From Pogonophryne albipinna (taxonomy: Eukaryota > Chordata > Actinopteri > Perciformes > Artedidraconidae): 64,000 bases of DNA. Both the position numbers and the translations under genes were made by a program. Shown in pieces: positions 44,100-56,575 of the stretch. How positions within the stretch are numbered: position 1 is the first letter of the stretch; each line of letters starts with the position of its first letter. Location of the stretch: the NCBI GenBank assembly GCA_028583405.1, contig CM053253.1, forward strand, positions 2,972,118 to 3,036,117. The letters are read 5' to 3'. The notes below the pieces were generated by a model that saw only the letters and a list, made by a program, of their open reading frames with translations, had not been told where the DNA came from and searched no databases.

Positions 44100-47000
44100 A
44101 GGTTTCTGGAGGGTGAACTGTGGCTATGACTAATACAAAACATGCACTTAACATACTTTTTATTTTGGGAACTATTGCCGAAGAACATAAGACAATGTAT
44201 ATATATTTCTGAATGATATTGAACAATATACCCAGAATGAGCTGCAGACACAATCAGATCAAAGCAAAACATGTTCTGTAGCAATGTGACTGTATAACAT
44301 GCATAACCTATGAATTGAGTTGTATTCAAATGTGTGCATATCTGTGTTTAGTGCGTTAAACTTTCAACAATTACCTATTTTTTAAGTTTGGAAATACACT
44401 AAAAATAAAAGTACAATAATAAGACAAGATGGAGATACAGTTTGTGAAATGGGACACAAGCTCTCTGAAGCATGACCAGAGGCCCAGACACCATGCTTTG
44501 GTAATTAAAAAACATAAACAAAACTAAAAATAGTCATTGTGAAATGCACAAACATGAGCATTTTGCTTTTTAGCAGCAGCCTCATTTTGTTTTACTTATG
44601 AACCATGCCGTAGTAGAAGTAAAAGCACTCTTTGGGAACTGCAAGCAAGCAGAAAGTCCAACAAACGAAGGCGTAAAAGCTCCTTATTGTTATTGTACCG
44701 TGGGCTTTATTCTGCAATGGGATTGTGCTGCGGTTCAGAATGCTTGATGACACACGGGTAAAGAGGTCAGACCTAGACGAGGAGAAAGACAGTTTTGGGT
44801 CACATTAACAATCTCTCTCGTGCCTGCATCTGGAGAAATGTGAAGAGGCTTTACACCACAGAAACATCCACCCGTTAAGTGTTTACGTAACAATAAAATA
44901 CAATTATTTCTCTAAATGTACATTTGGCCTTTTCAGCGAGGAGAGATGTCGGGCGGACACAGAGTCGTTCGGATGATATTGTTTGGTTTTAATGTCAGTG
45001 TTACGAAGCAAACGTGCTATGACAGTGATCTCAGCCTGAGGCAAGGAGAACATTTGATGTTATAACTTTGTCTTCCAGTGACTGAAACTAATAAAGTTGA
45101 TTGAAACATTCACAAGAACCAGATAATCAGAGGTGATATGTTAGCATCTGCTGCATCTACAATTACAGGAACATTAAAACAGTTCAACAAAGTTTCCTCT
45201 CTCAAAACACCAGCTTGCTTTCTGCCACTTTGAGATGTCACTCCACACAAGGATGTACTACTTGTGTGGAGTGAATACAACTTGATACAAATTAGGATGC
45301 ATAGATTTAATTTACATCAGAACAAATGTGAGATCTGACCATTAAACCATTCTGAGATTAAAGTCAAGATTCTGAGAAAGAAAAGTAAGAATTTCGACTT
45401 TTCCCCCAGAATTCTTAGAAAGGGAATTCGGTCTTATTTCTCGTAATTCTTAGAAAACATTTTTTCAACTTTTACTCAAAATTCTTTAAAACAAAAACAT
45501 TCAGAACTTTTTCCAAAATTCCTTTTCTTAGAAAAAAATTATTTGGACTTCTTAGTAAATGATTCCATCTTTTTTTTCTCAGTTGTTGAAAAAAAAAAAT
45601 CAGAACATTTTCCAGAATTCTTTTTCCCCCTTAAAAATGATTGGAAAATGAATTCTGTCTTTTTTCAGAATTTCGTAAATTCTTTTGACTTTTTTTGGTC
45701 AAAATTCGGACTAATCCCAGAATTCTGACTTTCTGTACAACAGATGGAGAGCGTTTGATTTGCATTACACTCAGATTACACTCCAGGTGATGATCTGATT
45801 TTAAACAAATACAAATGTGAAATCATCCGTTATCGGCTTGAATAAATCCATATCAAGCATCCCTTATTGCGACAGTGTATATACACATTTCTGCAAAACA
45901 AACAGTGTCAAAGGGTTGCTGGCCACAGAGGCAGATGATGCTACGTAATGATATTCATGCTATCATTCATAGCAAAGTGAATGTTCTCAGACTGCTGAAT
46001 ACAGACAACTCCACCATCCAGGTTCATTAAAGAATCTCTAACTTAGAGAACAGTGTAAAACTAGTCCCTGATAAACAAGAGACAGAACCCAAAATACAGA
46101 ACACGTACTAAATAAAAATAGCAGCCGTATGAGATCAGAAATGTAAAACAATATCTACAGTATGTGAGTCAAGACAAGAGAAGTGTGCAGCGATACATTC
46201 AAGGTTTACAAAACTCAAAAACGCCATATTCACGCCGTAAAGACAGTAACAGAAGAAGTTCAATAAAGTATCAGTGTTATCCGCAGTATCGAACCCAAAC
46301 AATGCATTTGACAGAATGAGGTTTAGCTTAATGATACTAAGAACCTGTTTTGATGTAATGCTGCTTTCCAGACAACTCAGGACTTGAACATTTCCCAAAT
46401 TCTTCTTAAACAAAGCACAATCAAAAGCCACTTAAAAGTGGAAGTTCCTGCTTGTAAACTCGAGCCAAATGAATTCAATCCTAGGTCAGGAAGAAGTGGT
46501 TGTCTTAGGTCACAAAACAGGGGTATTGTGAATGGTGAACTATCAAAGAAAAGGCAGCGTTAAGTAAATATGCCAGTATTTAATGACAGTAGTACATGCC
46601 ATCATACACTTCAAAGCTGTGCATGTACATTGAGAGAAAAGTGATCTCCTCTGCACCAAAATAAATCAGGGAAATATCACAAGTGCTAAAAAGGTATTCG
46701 AGCCAGCACTATGGAGTTAGATTGTGTGTCAACTTGACATAGAAGCATCAGGTTTGTTGTCAGTCATGGTTTTGAGTGAGTTTAACCCTTTGGATGTCAA
46801 ATCTTCCTAAATTCAAAATGGACGAACGGGAAAATCCTGACCTTCGAGAAGGGGCTAAAATAATTAGAAAAGCAATGTGTCTGTGATTACTTTGACTGAT
46901 ATTTCAATTGTGATATGATTTGCGATTGATGATCGTTACACGATTAACTTATTATCCATTAAAAAGCTAATTCAATTGTTTACGTCGTGATTTTTAGTAT

Positions 47001-47223
47001 ATGATGTGAAGCCAGGCCATCTCTGCAGCATGATACACTTTAATACTTAATTTACTCTGTTACTGTTCTACCTCGATTTGTCTGGAAAGCAGCTTAAGTT
47101 AAAGGGAGACTTCAAACCTTACAGATGAGGCTAAAAGGCCAGTTTGACAACTTTAAGTTAAATTGCAATAAAACAAAGAACAGTCGCCAGTGTTTGTTTT
47201 TAAAGTGTCTTCACAGATTTAGA
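44100..47223. other. Intergenic, or 3' UTR of the THAP gene
   Basis: I find no coding exon. Bases 45360-45730 are a degenerate run of attctgag/aattctt words. The part next to 47223 should be 3' UTR of the THAP zinc-finger gene, but its end is not clear. Confidence 0.45.
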
Positions 47224-50200
47224 TCAGATCGCGAACTCCATGTCGTAGGCAGTTCGTTCCTTCTTAATGTTTTCAACGCTTATCTCTGCGGGGAGCACCA
47301 GAGGCAGCTCCCGCGGTTCCTCCTTCACAATGTTCTTCTTTACCGGCATGGGCTTGCTCAACATGTAGTCGTAATTTCTGTCCACCTGTAGGAGCGCCGA
47401 GGTGAGGAAGCGTGGAGAGAAGAGCTGCAGAGAGGCTCTGAGCGGAGGTGGTGGAGGGGGAAGAGGTTTGATTGAGAGTTGAAGAAGGTCGCACTGACGT
47501 GGCTTTAACCAGGCAACAGGCGGGGGTGCTAATGACAGCGGTACAGGTATTAGCATCGGATGGATCTTTGGTAAGCTCACGGTGTGTGAGGCGGGAGGAC
47601 TGGCCTCCTTTTGGACACTTCCTGACATCAAATGATATACATTTTTGGGCTCGACGTTGGACGGTTCCTCTTCCCACACGAGAGCAGACTCGGCTACCGA
47701 CACGACAACAGTCTGTTTGTGGCGTTTGCAGAACATGGTGCCGCACTCTCGGCACTTCCTGTCGTCTCTGACGTGCTGCAGTTTGTGGCGCTTCAGGTTT
47801 TGGCTCGTAGCGAACGCTCGGTCGCACATGTTGCACGGGAACGACGTCTCACACTGGTGCTCGGAGAAAAGAGCCTGACCCGAGAAGAGCTTTCCACACG
47901 ACTCACAGACGAAGGAGGCGTTTTCTTCAATCTCCTCCTCTTGACTTTGTTCTCCTTCCTCTTGACTTTGTTCTCCTTCCTCTTGACTTTGTTTTCCTTC
48001 CTCTTGACTTTGTTCTTCTTCCTCTTGACTTTGTTCTTCTTCCTCTTGACTTTGTTCTTCTTGACTTTGTTCTTCTTCCTCTTGACTGTCTTCCTCTACT
48101 TGTTCTTCTTGTCTTTGTTCTTCTTGTCTTTGTTCTTCCTCTTCTCGTTCCTCTACTTCTTCTCGTTCCTTTACTTCTTCTCGTTCCTTTACTTCTTCTC
48201 GTTCCTCTACTTGTCCTTCATGCAGCTTCTTGTGTTTCATTAGCTGTGGTACATTAGCGAAGTTCTGATTGCACTGCTCACACTTGAAGCCCCCGGCAGG
48301 CAGGAACACGTTTTTCAGGAGCACGATGGGACTCATATTTGGTTGTAGGACGCCCGTTGGAGCTTTAAATGGTGACGCTGTTTTGTTTGGGCTTAATGTG
48401 GTTTCAGTCTCTTCAGTCAACGATTCTCCTTCCTAAAGAACACAGAAGAGGATGCAACAATATAAATGCAATGAAGACATTTTCATAGTGCCAAAGTATG
48501 AACAATAGAAACATCAGAGTTCCAGCTTTGAATGAAAGCATGAAAACTACTTTTTAAGTAAATGTGCCACTTTTTAATCCATAATATGTCACTTACATGA
48601 TCCATTCAGATCCGATGCAAACATATTGATCTTTCTGAACTTCATTTTAACTCCAAGGAATGTGTAGGACTTTGTATCTCAGACCATTTCAGGCATTAAA
48701 CGCATATTATTAGATGTTAGACTTGGATATTGCTGCACAATAAGAACACAAAAAAGGTTAACAATTATTTTCTAAACCCATATAATGAATGCAGAAATAA
48801 TACCTCTTGCAGTGATGGAGTTGGAGATTTCTGTATTTCCTCAAACAGATCAGAAGTCTGGAGTTCCTCAGGAGAATCAGCTCGAGGTGAAGTTGTTTCT
48901 TCTTCTGTTTTCTTTTTGGCTGCACGGGGCCGCCTCTTCCTACTTCCATAATCCCTTTAAAAACAACGTGACAACTATTTCATCTGAACACACAAGACAT
49001 GTCTCACTTGTATCTATCGTCAAGGTGTTAGGAGGAGAAGCTCACACCTTTTTAAAGCAGTGAAGTGAGCATTAACAGCGTGTTTCTGCACTGCATAATT
49101 ATCCATACACAGCTTCCTGAGCAACTGTTAACACAATCTGTGTTAAGACATATGCACAATGGTGTTTATGCTTTGTTTATTATCGCAGACAAACCTCACA
49201 TAGCGGTGTAAGGCATATATACATAAATTACTGAGATGAATAGTAACACTGCTTTAAGACATGTTACTTAGATGCAAAACACCTGATATCAGTGTTGTAA
49301 CTGTGTATGGCACCTTTTTGAAAGTGCTTGTTTTACCCGGGTTTAATACTCTCTAAAACACATGTGTCAAACTCAAGGCCCGGGGGCCAAATCAGGCCCT
49401 TGGTGGTTTTAATTTCGGCCCGCAGGATAATTTCTAATTACTATTAGATCTGGCCCGCCGGTATATTGCACGCACACCTTCACTCAATCCTGAGGGTCTC
49501 CTCAGCTCAGAGCCTGACCCCAAACATTGATGAACTTGCTCCCAAGATGAGACGCCAAGTATCTGAACTAGCACCACAGAGCAGCACACTGAGTTTAATG
49601 GATGTTTCCTTCTGCACTTTCTCTCTCACGACAACAGGGCATGTTTGGTTTTCTCTTTGAGGGAAATAGTTTTTTTGAAGCTGTTGTTGGCCTGTGGGAA
49701 AATGTACTCATAAGAAATGACTCCGGAAAAGCTGCAGATAGAGCCATAAGAAATGAATGCAACTGATTATTTCAGGTTTAATGTTGTTTTTATAGGCAAT
49801 CATTTAAGCTTTGTTAGTTCCAGGTTAAATATGTGCAATAAGTTCATTTCAATAAGTTCTGCAATAAACATTGAACCAGTCCGGCCCTCGACTTGTACCC
49901 ATTTTTTTTTAATCTTGGCCCACTGTGTATTTGAGTTTGACCCCCCTGCTCTAAAATATAAAAGTTATAATCATAATGTTGAAAAGTAGCAAATCCTCTC
50001 ATATAAGAAGCTTAAACTGGACAATGTTGCACAAATTAATGATCAAAATGGGTTAATGTCTGTTATTTGGGAGACTATTTTTGTCACAGCAGCAGTGTAC
50101 ATTGTAGTGTAATACATTACACAAGTTAAACATATTCAAAAAGACAATAAAATACAAATATAATACAATAAAAAATAACATTGGCGGCAAGTATATACAA

Positions 50201-50895
50201 ATTCACACAAGGAAGGACATGTATCACTAGAGTATCTTAAAAATACTCAATATAGAATATACAGTCTCACTAAACTACAGAAATATATAGAAATATACAA
50301 CAGACACACACTAGCATTGGAATATTTTGTTGTTTGTGTTTGCTAGCTAGCTCACTTCTAGCCTCAGTGTGTGGCTCTCATGTGTTACTGAGAGGCACAA
50401 ACAGCGATAAATTACAAGTTAACTTGAGTTATTTAGTCATGATTAATGTGCATGTCTTACCTCTTAACTTTTCTCTTGGGGCTCTGTTTAGTGGAGGGAA
50501 ACACAGAGGGCACGAAGTCAGGGCTGTCGTGCTCCAGGGACGCTTCCTCTACAAACAGAGGAAACAGAGATGGTTTTTACTCAACATGTAACAACAAATG
50601 TACCTACATGCTCTTAATATAATAGCAGTGTTGTAAATCTGAAAAAAGGCTCCCCATTGTGACGCCCATTGGTACAGTATTCATTCAGTGTGGGTTTCTT
50701 ACTTGATATAAAATGAGCGCCACAAACTCTCGCGTTTCCTCTGATCTCCTCTCCGTTCACTTCTCGGATCTTTTGGAGCCATAACTTCCTCCGGTTCGCC
50801 TGAAACGGTCTGGTTCCGGTCGGGATTCTGTAAAACTTCAGTTTACTGCTAGAAGAATGTCGGTTTTTACATCCAGTCACGCAGCAGGCCGACAT
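47224..50895 (-). CDS. THAP domain and C2H2 zinc-finger protein
   Basis: Exons 50895-50703, 50548-50461, 48954-48804 and 48432-47224 join with GT/AG borders and matching phases, giving 546 residues. Residues 1-64 form a THAP domain (start MSACCVTGCKNRH, then KLWLQKI and VCGAHF), a DNA-binding C2CH finger shared with P-element transposase. Next come DFVPSVFPS and a basic SPKRKVKR stretch, a likely nuclear signal. The last exon has a C2H2 finger (FKCEQCNQNF...HKKLH, about 193-216), an acidic Glu/Gln repeat of about 95 residues, an incomplete finger (FVCESCGKLF), another C2H2 finger (FPCNMCDRAF...HKLQH) and a CRECGTMFC remainder. It is probably a nuclear DNA-binding protein; target unknown. I cannot assign a named THAP gene. 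Confidence 0.88.
47925..48220 (-). repeat. Coding minisatellite for Glu/Gln-rich segment
   Basis: Imperfect units of 15-24 bases (ttcctcttgactttgttc on the plus strand) repeat through the last exon of the THAP gene, encoding EEQSQEEE-type units followed by EEREEVK units. All unit lengths keep the frame, as expected for a translated repeat that varies in copy number. Confidence 0.85.
49359..49948 (-). mobile_element. hAT (Charlie-like) MITE, 590 bp
   Basis: Inverse-orientation relative of 37775-38343. The ends are cacatgtgtcaaactcaa and ttgagtttgacccccctg, with the exact 8-bp duplication ctctaaaa at 49351-49358 and 49949-49956. It lies in the intron between THAP gene exons 50548-50461 and 48954-48804. 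The cacatg terminus is shared by both copies, so the odd end is ancestral to the subfamily. Confidence 0.9.
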
Positions 50896-50924
50896 TTTCA
50901 CTGAAAAAATGTGTTTGGTTTCGA

Positions 50925-50990
50925 TAGCGGAAGTGCTGAACAACAACAAGAGTTACCACTTCCGTTGCCAAGATGCGCGCGCAGCCTCGG
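50925..50990 (-). promoter_or_regulatory. Promoter of the THAP zinc-finger gene
   Basis: Within 100 bases of the start codon lie gcggaagtg (50928-50936) and cacttccg (50957-50964), ETS/GABP-type motifs in opposite orientation, and the palindrome tgcgcgcgca near 50974, NRF-1-like. Such TATA-less arrangements are usual for housekeeping genes. Assignment is by position. Confidence 0.55.
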
Positions 50991-52190
<1,200 letters not shown>

Positions 52191-52196
52191 CACCTA

Positions 52197-52898
52197 TCTA
52201 TCATGCTATTTGTAGGCAATAGCATAGGTCTCAGATATATAAAAATATATTAAAAACATGTCTATGAAGTGTTTCGTTCAAAATACCAAACAGATCACCC
52301 ATTCTAGCCATTCCTCATATCCCTCTATTTCACTTCCTGTTTCAAAAGTGCTGATTTTGGGTATAAAGCTTTAAAAAAAAAAAAATTGATAAAAATAAGA
52401 AAGGAGGGGTCTGAGCTCCTGCGGGACCCGGCAGCTACTGTCTAAACTAAACACTGCCGTGATGAAACGCCATATCATGGATTATCAAGGATTATCTCTG
52501 AAACAGTTTGGAGCTCAAAGGCTTTCTCTCTTGCCGGTTATACCACAAGGTGAGTTCCTTTTTACTTCCTGCTTCTTCACACACATGCTCTCCAGTACAG
52601 GTTAGCTCTGAGTGTTAGCGATGCTAATGTAAACACCGACCATATTATGTCCAAAACAGTCAGGCATTGTTTCTGATAGCAACTTTCTGATTGGGCCGTG
52701 GGTCCACATTTCAGATATTACGTCATATCGGACGCAAATCTGGATCAGCTCCGTTGTTCCCCCGTTTTTAGAGATTTGGGTACGGAGGAAAAGAGAGAGG
52801 GTTTTATTTTCTGACGCTGCGTGAGTTCCCTGACGCACCGGGGACACATGGTTATTTATACAAGACATCAAAAAGTGCATTTTTTATGATACGTCCCC
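52197..52898. mobile_element. TTAA-type MITE (aggtcacctatcatg family), third copy
   Basis: Flanked by TTAA at 52193-52196 and 52899-52902. It follows 26711-27416 nearly throughout, including the cluster agtgttagcgatgctaa. The similar frames on the minus strands of both copies reflect shared transposon sequence, not a gene. Confidence 0.8.
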
Positions 52899-53603
52899 TT
52901 TAAATACTACGGCGAGTGAAATGTCTGGCATCTCCAACATACATGCATGTAAATGTCAAACATTTAAATAATTAAACATGCATTCCAACATATTAAGTAA
53001 AGTTAAAGAATAAGGCTCAGAATATTATATATTTGTATTATTGTTAACAAATCCTATTGAAAAAAGAATAAAAACTCAAGTGTTCGTTCGTGTCACACTA
53101 TTTTCTGAATGTAATTTTTTTTAAACACACATATATATATATTGTTATATAGAAGAGATCGGTGGCTTTTGCTGCACAGATGAATTCATTGTTGGTTTTG
53201 GTATTTTTTGGGGGAAAAAGTGAAATAAAATATTTTATTTTACTACTGTTTTTTGTGTCAGTACTCCACCAGAAGATGTCACTGTTGTGTAAAGAGGGGA
53301 AGGATTTCAAAATAAGACTAAAATGAAAGTCTGTTTGCTGTTGCCTTTTATTAAATAACTATATATCTTATATTGCATTGTAACTTTGACTATTTCATAA
53401 AAGTTATGCAATATAATTTTTGAGCTTGTTGTTATCTGTAGTCTTTACATTACAATGTGTTTCCTCGTTATTTATGAATGAGAATATTATTTAATTCGCT
53501 TTCGTGACAGCTGCATTTTAGACATTTTAGAATGTAATAATAAATATATAAATAAAAATAATAAAAATATTTATATACATTTCTATACATATTTTCAACT
53601 TGA

Positions 53604-54222
53604 AGGTGGGGTAGGTAAGAACGGAGAAACCAGCTCGAGTGCGCTAGAATTTGAAAATACGCAGCCGAAACAAATCTGCCCCTTCCTTCAGACTTCCTCA
53701 CAGAGCCCCTCCTCCAACACACACGAACGCGCACATGACCAATGAGGGCACGAGATAAGTCTGTGCACAGATGGAAGGCTGACAGGCAGGTAGGCCATCC
53801 AGTTACTTTAGCCGGGCGGCTCAGATGATTGGTCGTGCTTTTTACAGCGCCACGGCTTCCACAGATGACATGTTTTAATGGATTTATTGTCAAAGCCATC
53901 CATCCATCCATCTTCTCCCGCTTATCCGTGGTCGGGTCGCGGAGGTAGCAGTTCCAGCAGAGAGCCCCAAACTTTTCCTTTCCCCACATCAACCAGCTCT
54001 GACTGGGGGATCCCAAGGCGCTCCCAGGCCAGAGAAGAGATATAATCCCTCCACCTGGTCCTAGGTATACCCCTCGTTCTCTTCCCAGCTGGACGTGCCT
54101 GGAACACCTCCCTAGGGAGGCGCCCAGGCAAAGCATTTAATGTATTCATTGCTATCGGGATGTTAAGAGCATTCCATGGAATATAACAACAAGTGTTTCT
54201 GAAGTGAATTACATACCTACCT
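53604..54222. mobile_element. TTAA-type MITE (aggtggggtaggtaa family), copy 2
   Basis: The left end aggtggggtaggtaagaacg is preceded by ttga instead of ttaa; TTAA follows at 54223-54226. A LINE fragment interrupts it at 53897-54128. Without that fragment it is close to the copy at 58725-59060. Confidence 0.75.
53897..54128 (-). mobile_element. Short LINE fragment inside a MITE
   Basis: On the minus strand it encodes PGRLPREVFQARPAGKRTRG and ends in (GATG)n, like 28420-28665. The flanks caaagc (53891-53896 and 54129-54134) are the target duplication; the uninterrupted gtcaaagcac is at about 58968-58977. Only the last 230 bases of the LINE were inserted. Confidence 0.8.
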
Positions 54223-54226
54223 TTAA

Positions 54227-55664
54227 GTAAAAGAAGATAAATAAATACAAATATAGGCCTATATACATTTATTTAATTCATAAATATATTTTTGCATAAA
54301 AATGTCAAATAAAATAAAAAATATATATTAAAAAAAATAAGAAGTTAAAGTAAGTATTTGAAGAAAATAATTTTTTTTATAAAAATATATAAAGTAAAAC
54401 AGAATTAAAAAAAATAATATAAACCCAAGAAGTTACATTTAAAAAATGTGCACCGTGTACAACAATATTTAAAATAAATGAAACAATATGTGACCTGCTC
54501 TATCGAAATCAGTCGCATTGACCCGAAGACACATTTTGAGTTGTATACACTGCTGGAAAGAGGAGATTCCTAGCTTTCTAATGATATCAGGATTGTTGTT
54601 GTACTCCAAATATTAAGCGAAATATGTCACATTATATAATGACTGTTACAGAGTCATCATTTTGAGAAAAAAGGCCTTCAAAGTTTCCTCTTCTCTGGAA
54701 TCCATCGATCTGATTGGTTATTAGCAAATGATCAAAATACTACGGAGGGAAGATATTTTCGTTTGGATTACTGGTCTGGGGGAAGCTCGCGAGTGTGTGT
54801 GTGTGTTTGTGTATTTTTGCGTTTGTGTGTATTGTGTTTGTTTCCCGGGGGAAACCCTCACGAGAAACACCGGCTGTTGTTATGCCTGCTGTGACGTCAA
54901 GTTACTCCGTTCTCCGCTTGTAATTATGCCGAAGCTTCAAAGTTGTATTTATCATCTGAATTTGACGAAACAAGTTTAATATTTTGAAAGCCAAGACTTT
55001 GTTTATTTTAAATCAGATGAAAACAAACTGTAACGGACGTGTTATCTATGATTACTATACTCTTACATTCATAATTTCAGCCGGAGGGAGGGGGCGCTGA
55101 GGAACAGCAGATTGCGAGTGAGAGGTGCCTGTCTTCGTCCCTTTACAAGCTTCACAAATGTATTTATCGTGTGATTTTGGAAATAAAAGTTTCATATTCT
55201 GAAAGCCAAGACTTTGTTTGTTTAAAATCAAACAAAACACACAAACCCCGAAAAAATAGTTTTTTACGCAAATCCACGTTTATTGTGAAATGAGCCGTTG
55301 CGACTTCCGACTGAATTCGATAGAGCGGGTCAAATATTAACAGTGTATTTGATAAGACACACCTGTCTCTGTGTTCAGGATGCAGTGCATTTCTTCATAT
55401 CTACAAGCGTTTGACCTGAAAATAAATAAATTGGCAATGCACTGTGTCCCCTCCTTCCCTCCTCCCTCCCTCCCTCCTCCTCTCCTCCTCCCCTCTCAAG
55501 GTGACTCCTCCATCTGCACCCCCTACTCGTGCCAGCGCCTCCCCCCCTCTGCAGCACCGATCCTGGGCTGCGATCCCTCTCTTCTCCCCTCTTCTGTCAC
55601 CATCTCACCTCCATGTTGCCTTAGTGTTCCTGCAGCTATTCACATCAAACACACCTCTGTGCTG
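54227..55664. other. AT-rich and pyrimidine-rich intergenic DNA
   Basis: 54227-54480 is AT-rich with A runs. At 54955-55010 and 55160-55215 the words gaaagccaagactttgttt recur, a local duplication. 55440-55500 is a ctccctccctcc tract. No supported exon. Confidence 0.45.
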
Positions 55665-55787
<123 letters not shown>

Positions 55788-56228
55788 ATCAAAGAGGCTA
55801 TTTCTACTCTTATTATTATGGAAAATAACGTCTGAATATTGTTTACCTATTTCCATACTAGTTTTTTTATCCCATTCATCTTTTCGTCCTGCGGAGTCGA
55901 GGCAGTGTCTCTGGCTGCACAGCATCCACATTTTAATTAGCCTCTTCTTCACCCCGCCTTGTGTCGTTTAAGTGGAGAGATAGAGGAGGAGGGGGGAGGG
56001 AAATAAAGAGGAGATTGAGGAGAGAATATATACTCAAGAACATGTGAGAAGGGTGGGGTGGGATGTGGCCTGTTTTGGGTGAAGGGGGAGGAGAGAGGAC
56101 AACGTGAGGGGGAGAGACGAGTCCAATCTGTCGACAAGTGGTACAAAAACTCAACAGCTGAAATACACTGTGTATATTCAATTAAAAATGATAGGCTATT
56201 TTTTAGATTAATGTTATTGAAATATGAA

Positions 56229-56370
56229 GTACATTACATGTCACTTGTTGGATGCTTTTATCATGTCGTTGTGTCCCTGGGCGAAGTGCCTTGCCCAGGG
56301 ACACAACGACATGTTGACTGCAGCGGGCATTGAACCTGAATCTCAACACACTAGTCCAATGAGCCACAGC
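56229..56370. repeat. SINE-like fragment with a perfect 21-bp foldback
   Basis: Words acatgtcacttgttggatgc and gggcattgaacctgaatctc belong to a common teleost SINE/LINE region (compare 20281-20400). Inside, catgtcgttgtgtccctgggc at about 56264-56284 and its exact reverse complement at about 56295-56315 enclose a 10-base loop. Confidence 0.7.
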
Positions 56371-56497
56371 CTCCTACAAGTACAAGTCAGCACATACATT
56401 CTTCAAACATGTAACTTTATTTTGAAAGTGGGGACATCCGACTTTTCACAAAGCTTTGAGACATTGGTTCTTTTGTAATCCTCCATTCGATTTTCGA

Positions 56498-56575
56498 TCT
56501 CTGGTTTCAGACAGAGGGTGAAAAGAGGTGCTGCAGCAGGCATGAGCAAAAGAAAGAGCTTTTTGAACATTGTGT
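56498..56575 (+). repeat. Fragment of the satellite-bearing MITE, without satellite
   Basis: ctctggtttcagacagaggg, then tgaaaagaggtgctgcagca and aaagagctttttgaacatt, match the sequences just left of arrays B (29500-29575) and C (59896-59975). Here no 57-bp unit follows. Confidence 0.8.

Noticed and set aside
47632..48243. 203-codon plus-strand frame with FFLLTLFFLL repeats
   Set aside because: Antisense of the acidic minisatellite in the THAP gene; apparent membrane segments are an artefact of GAG/GAA read in reverse.
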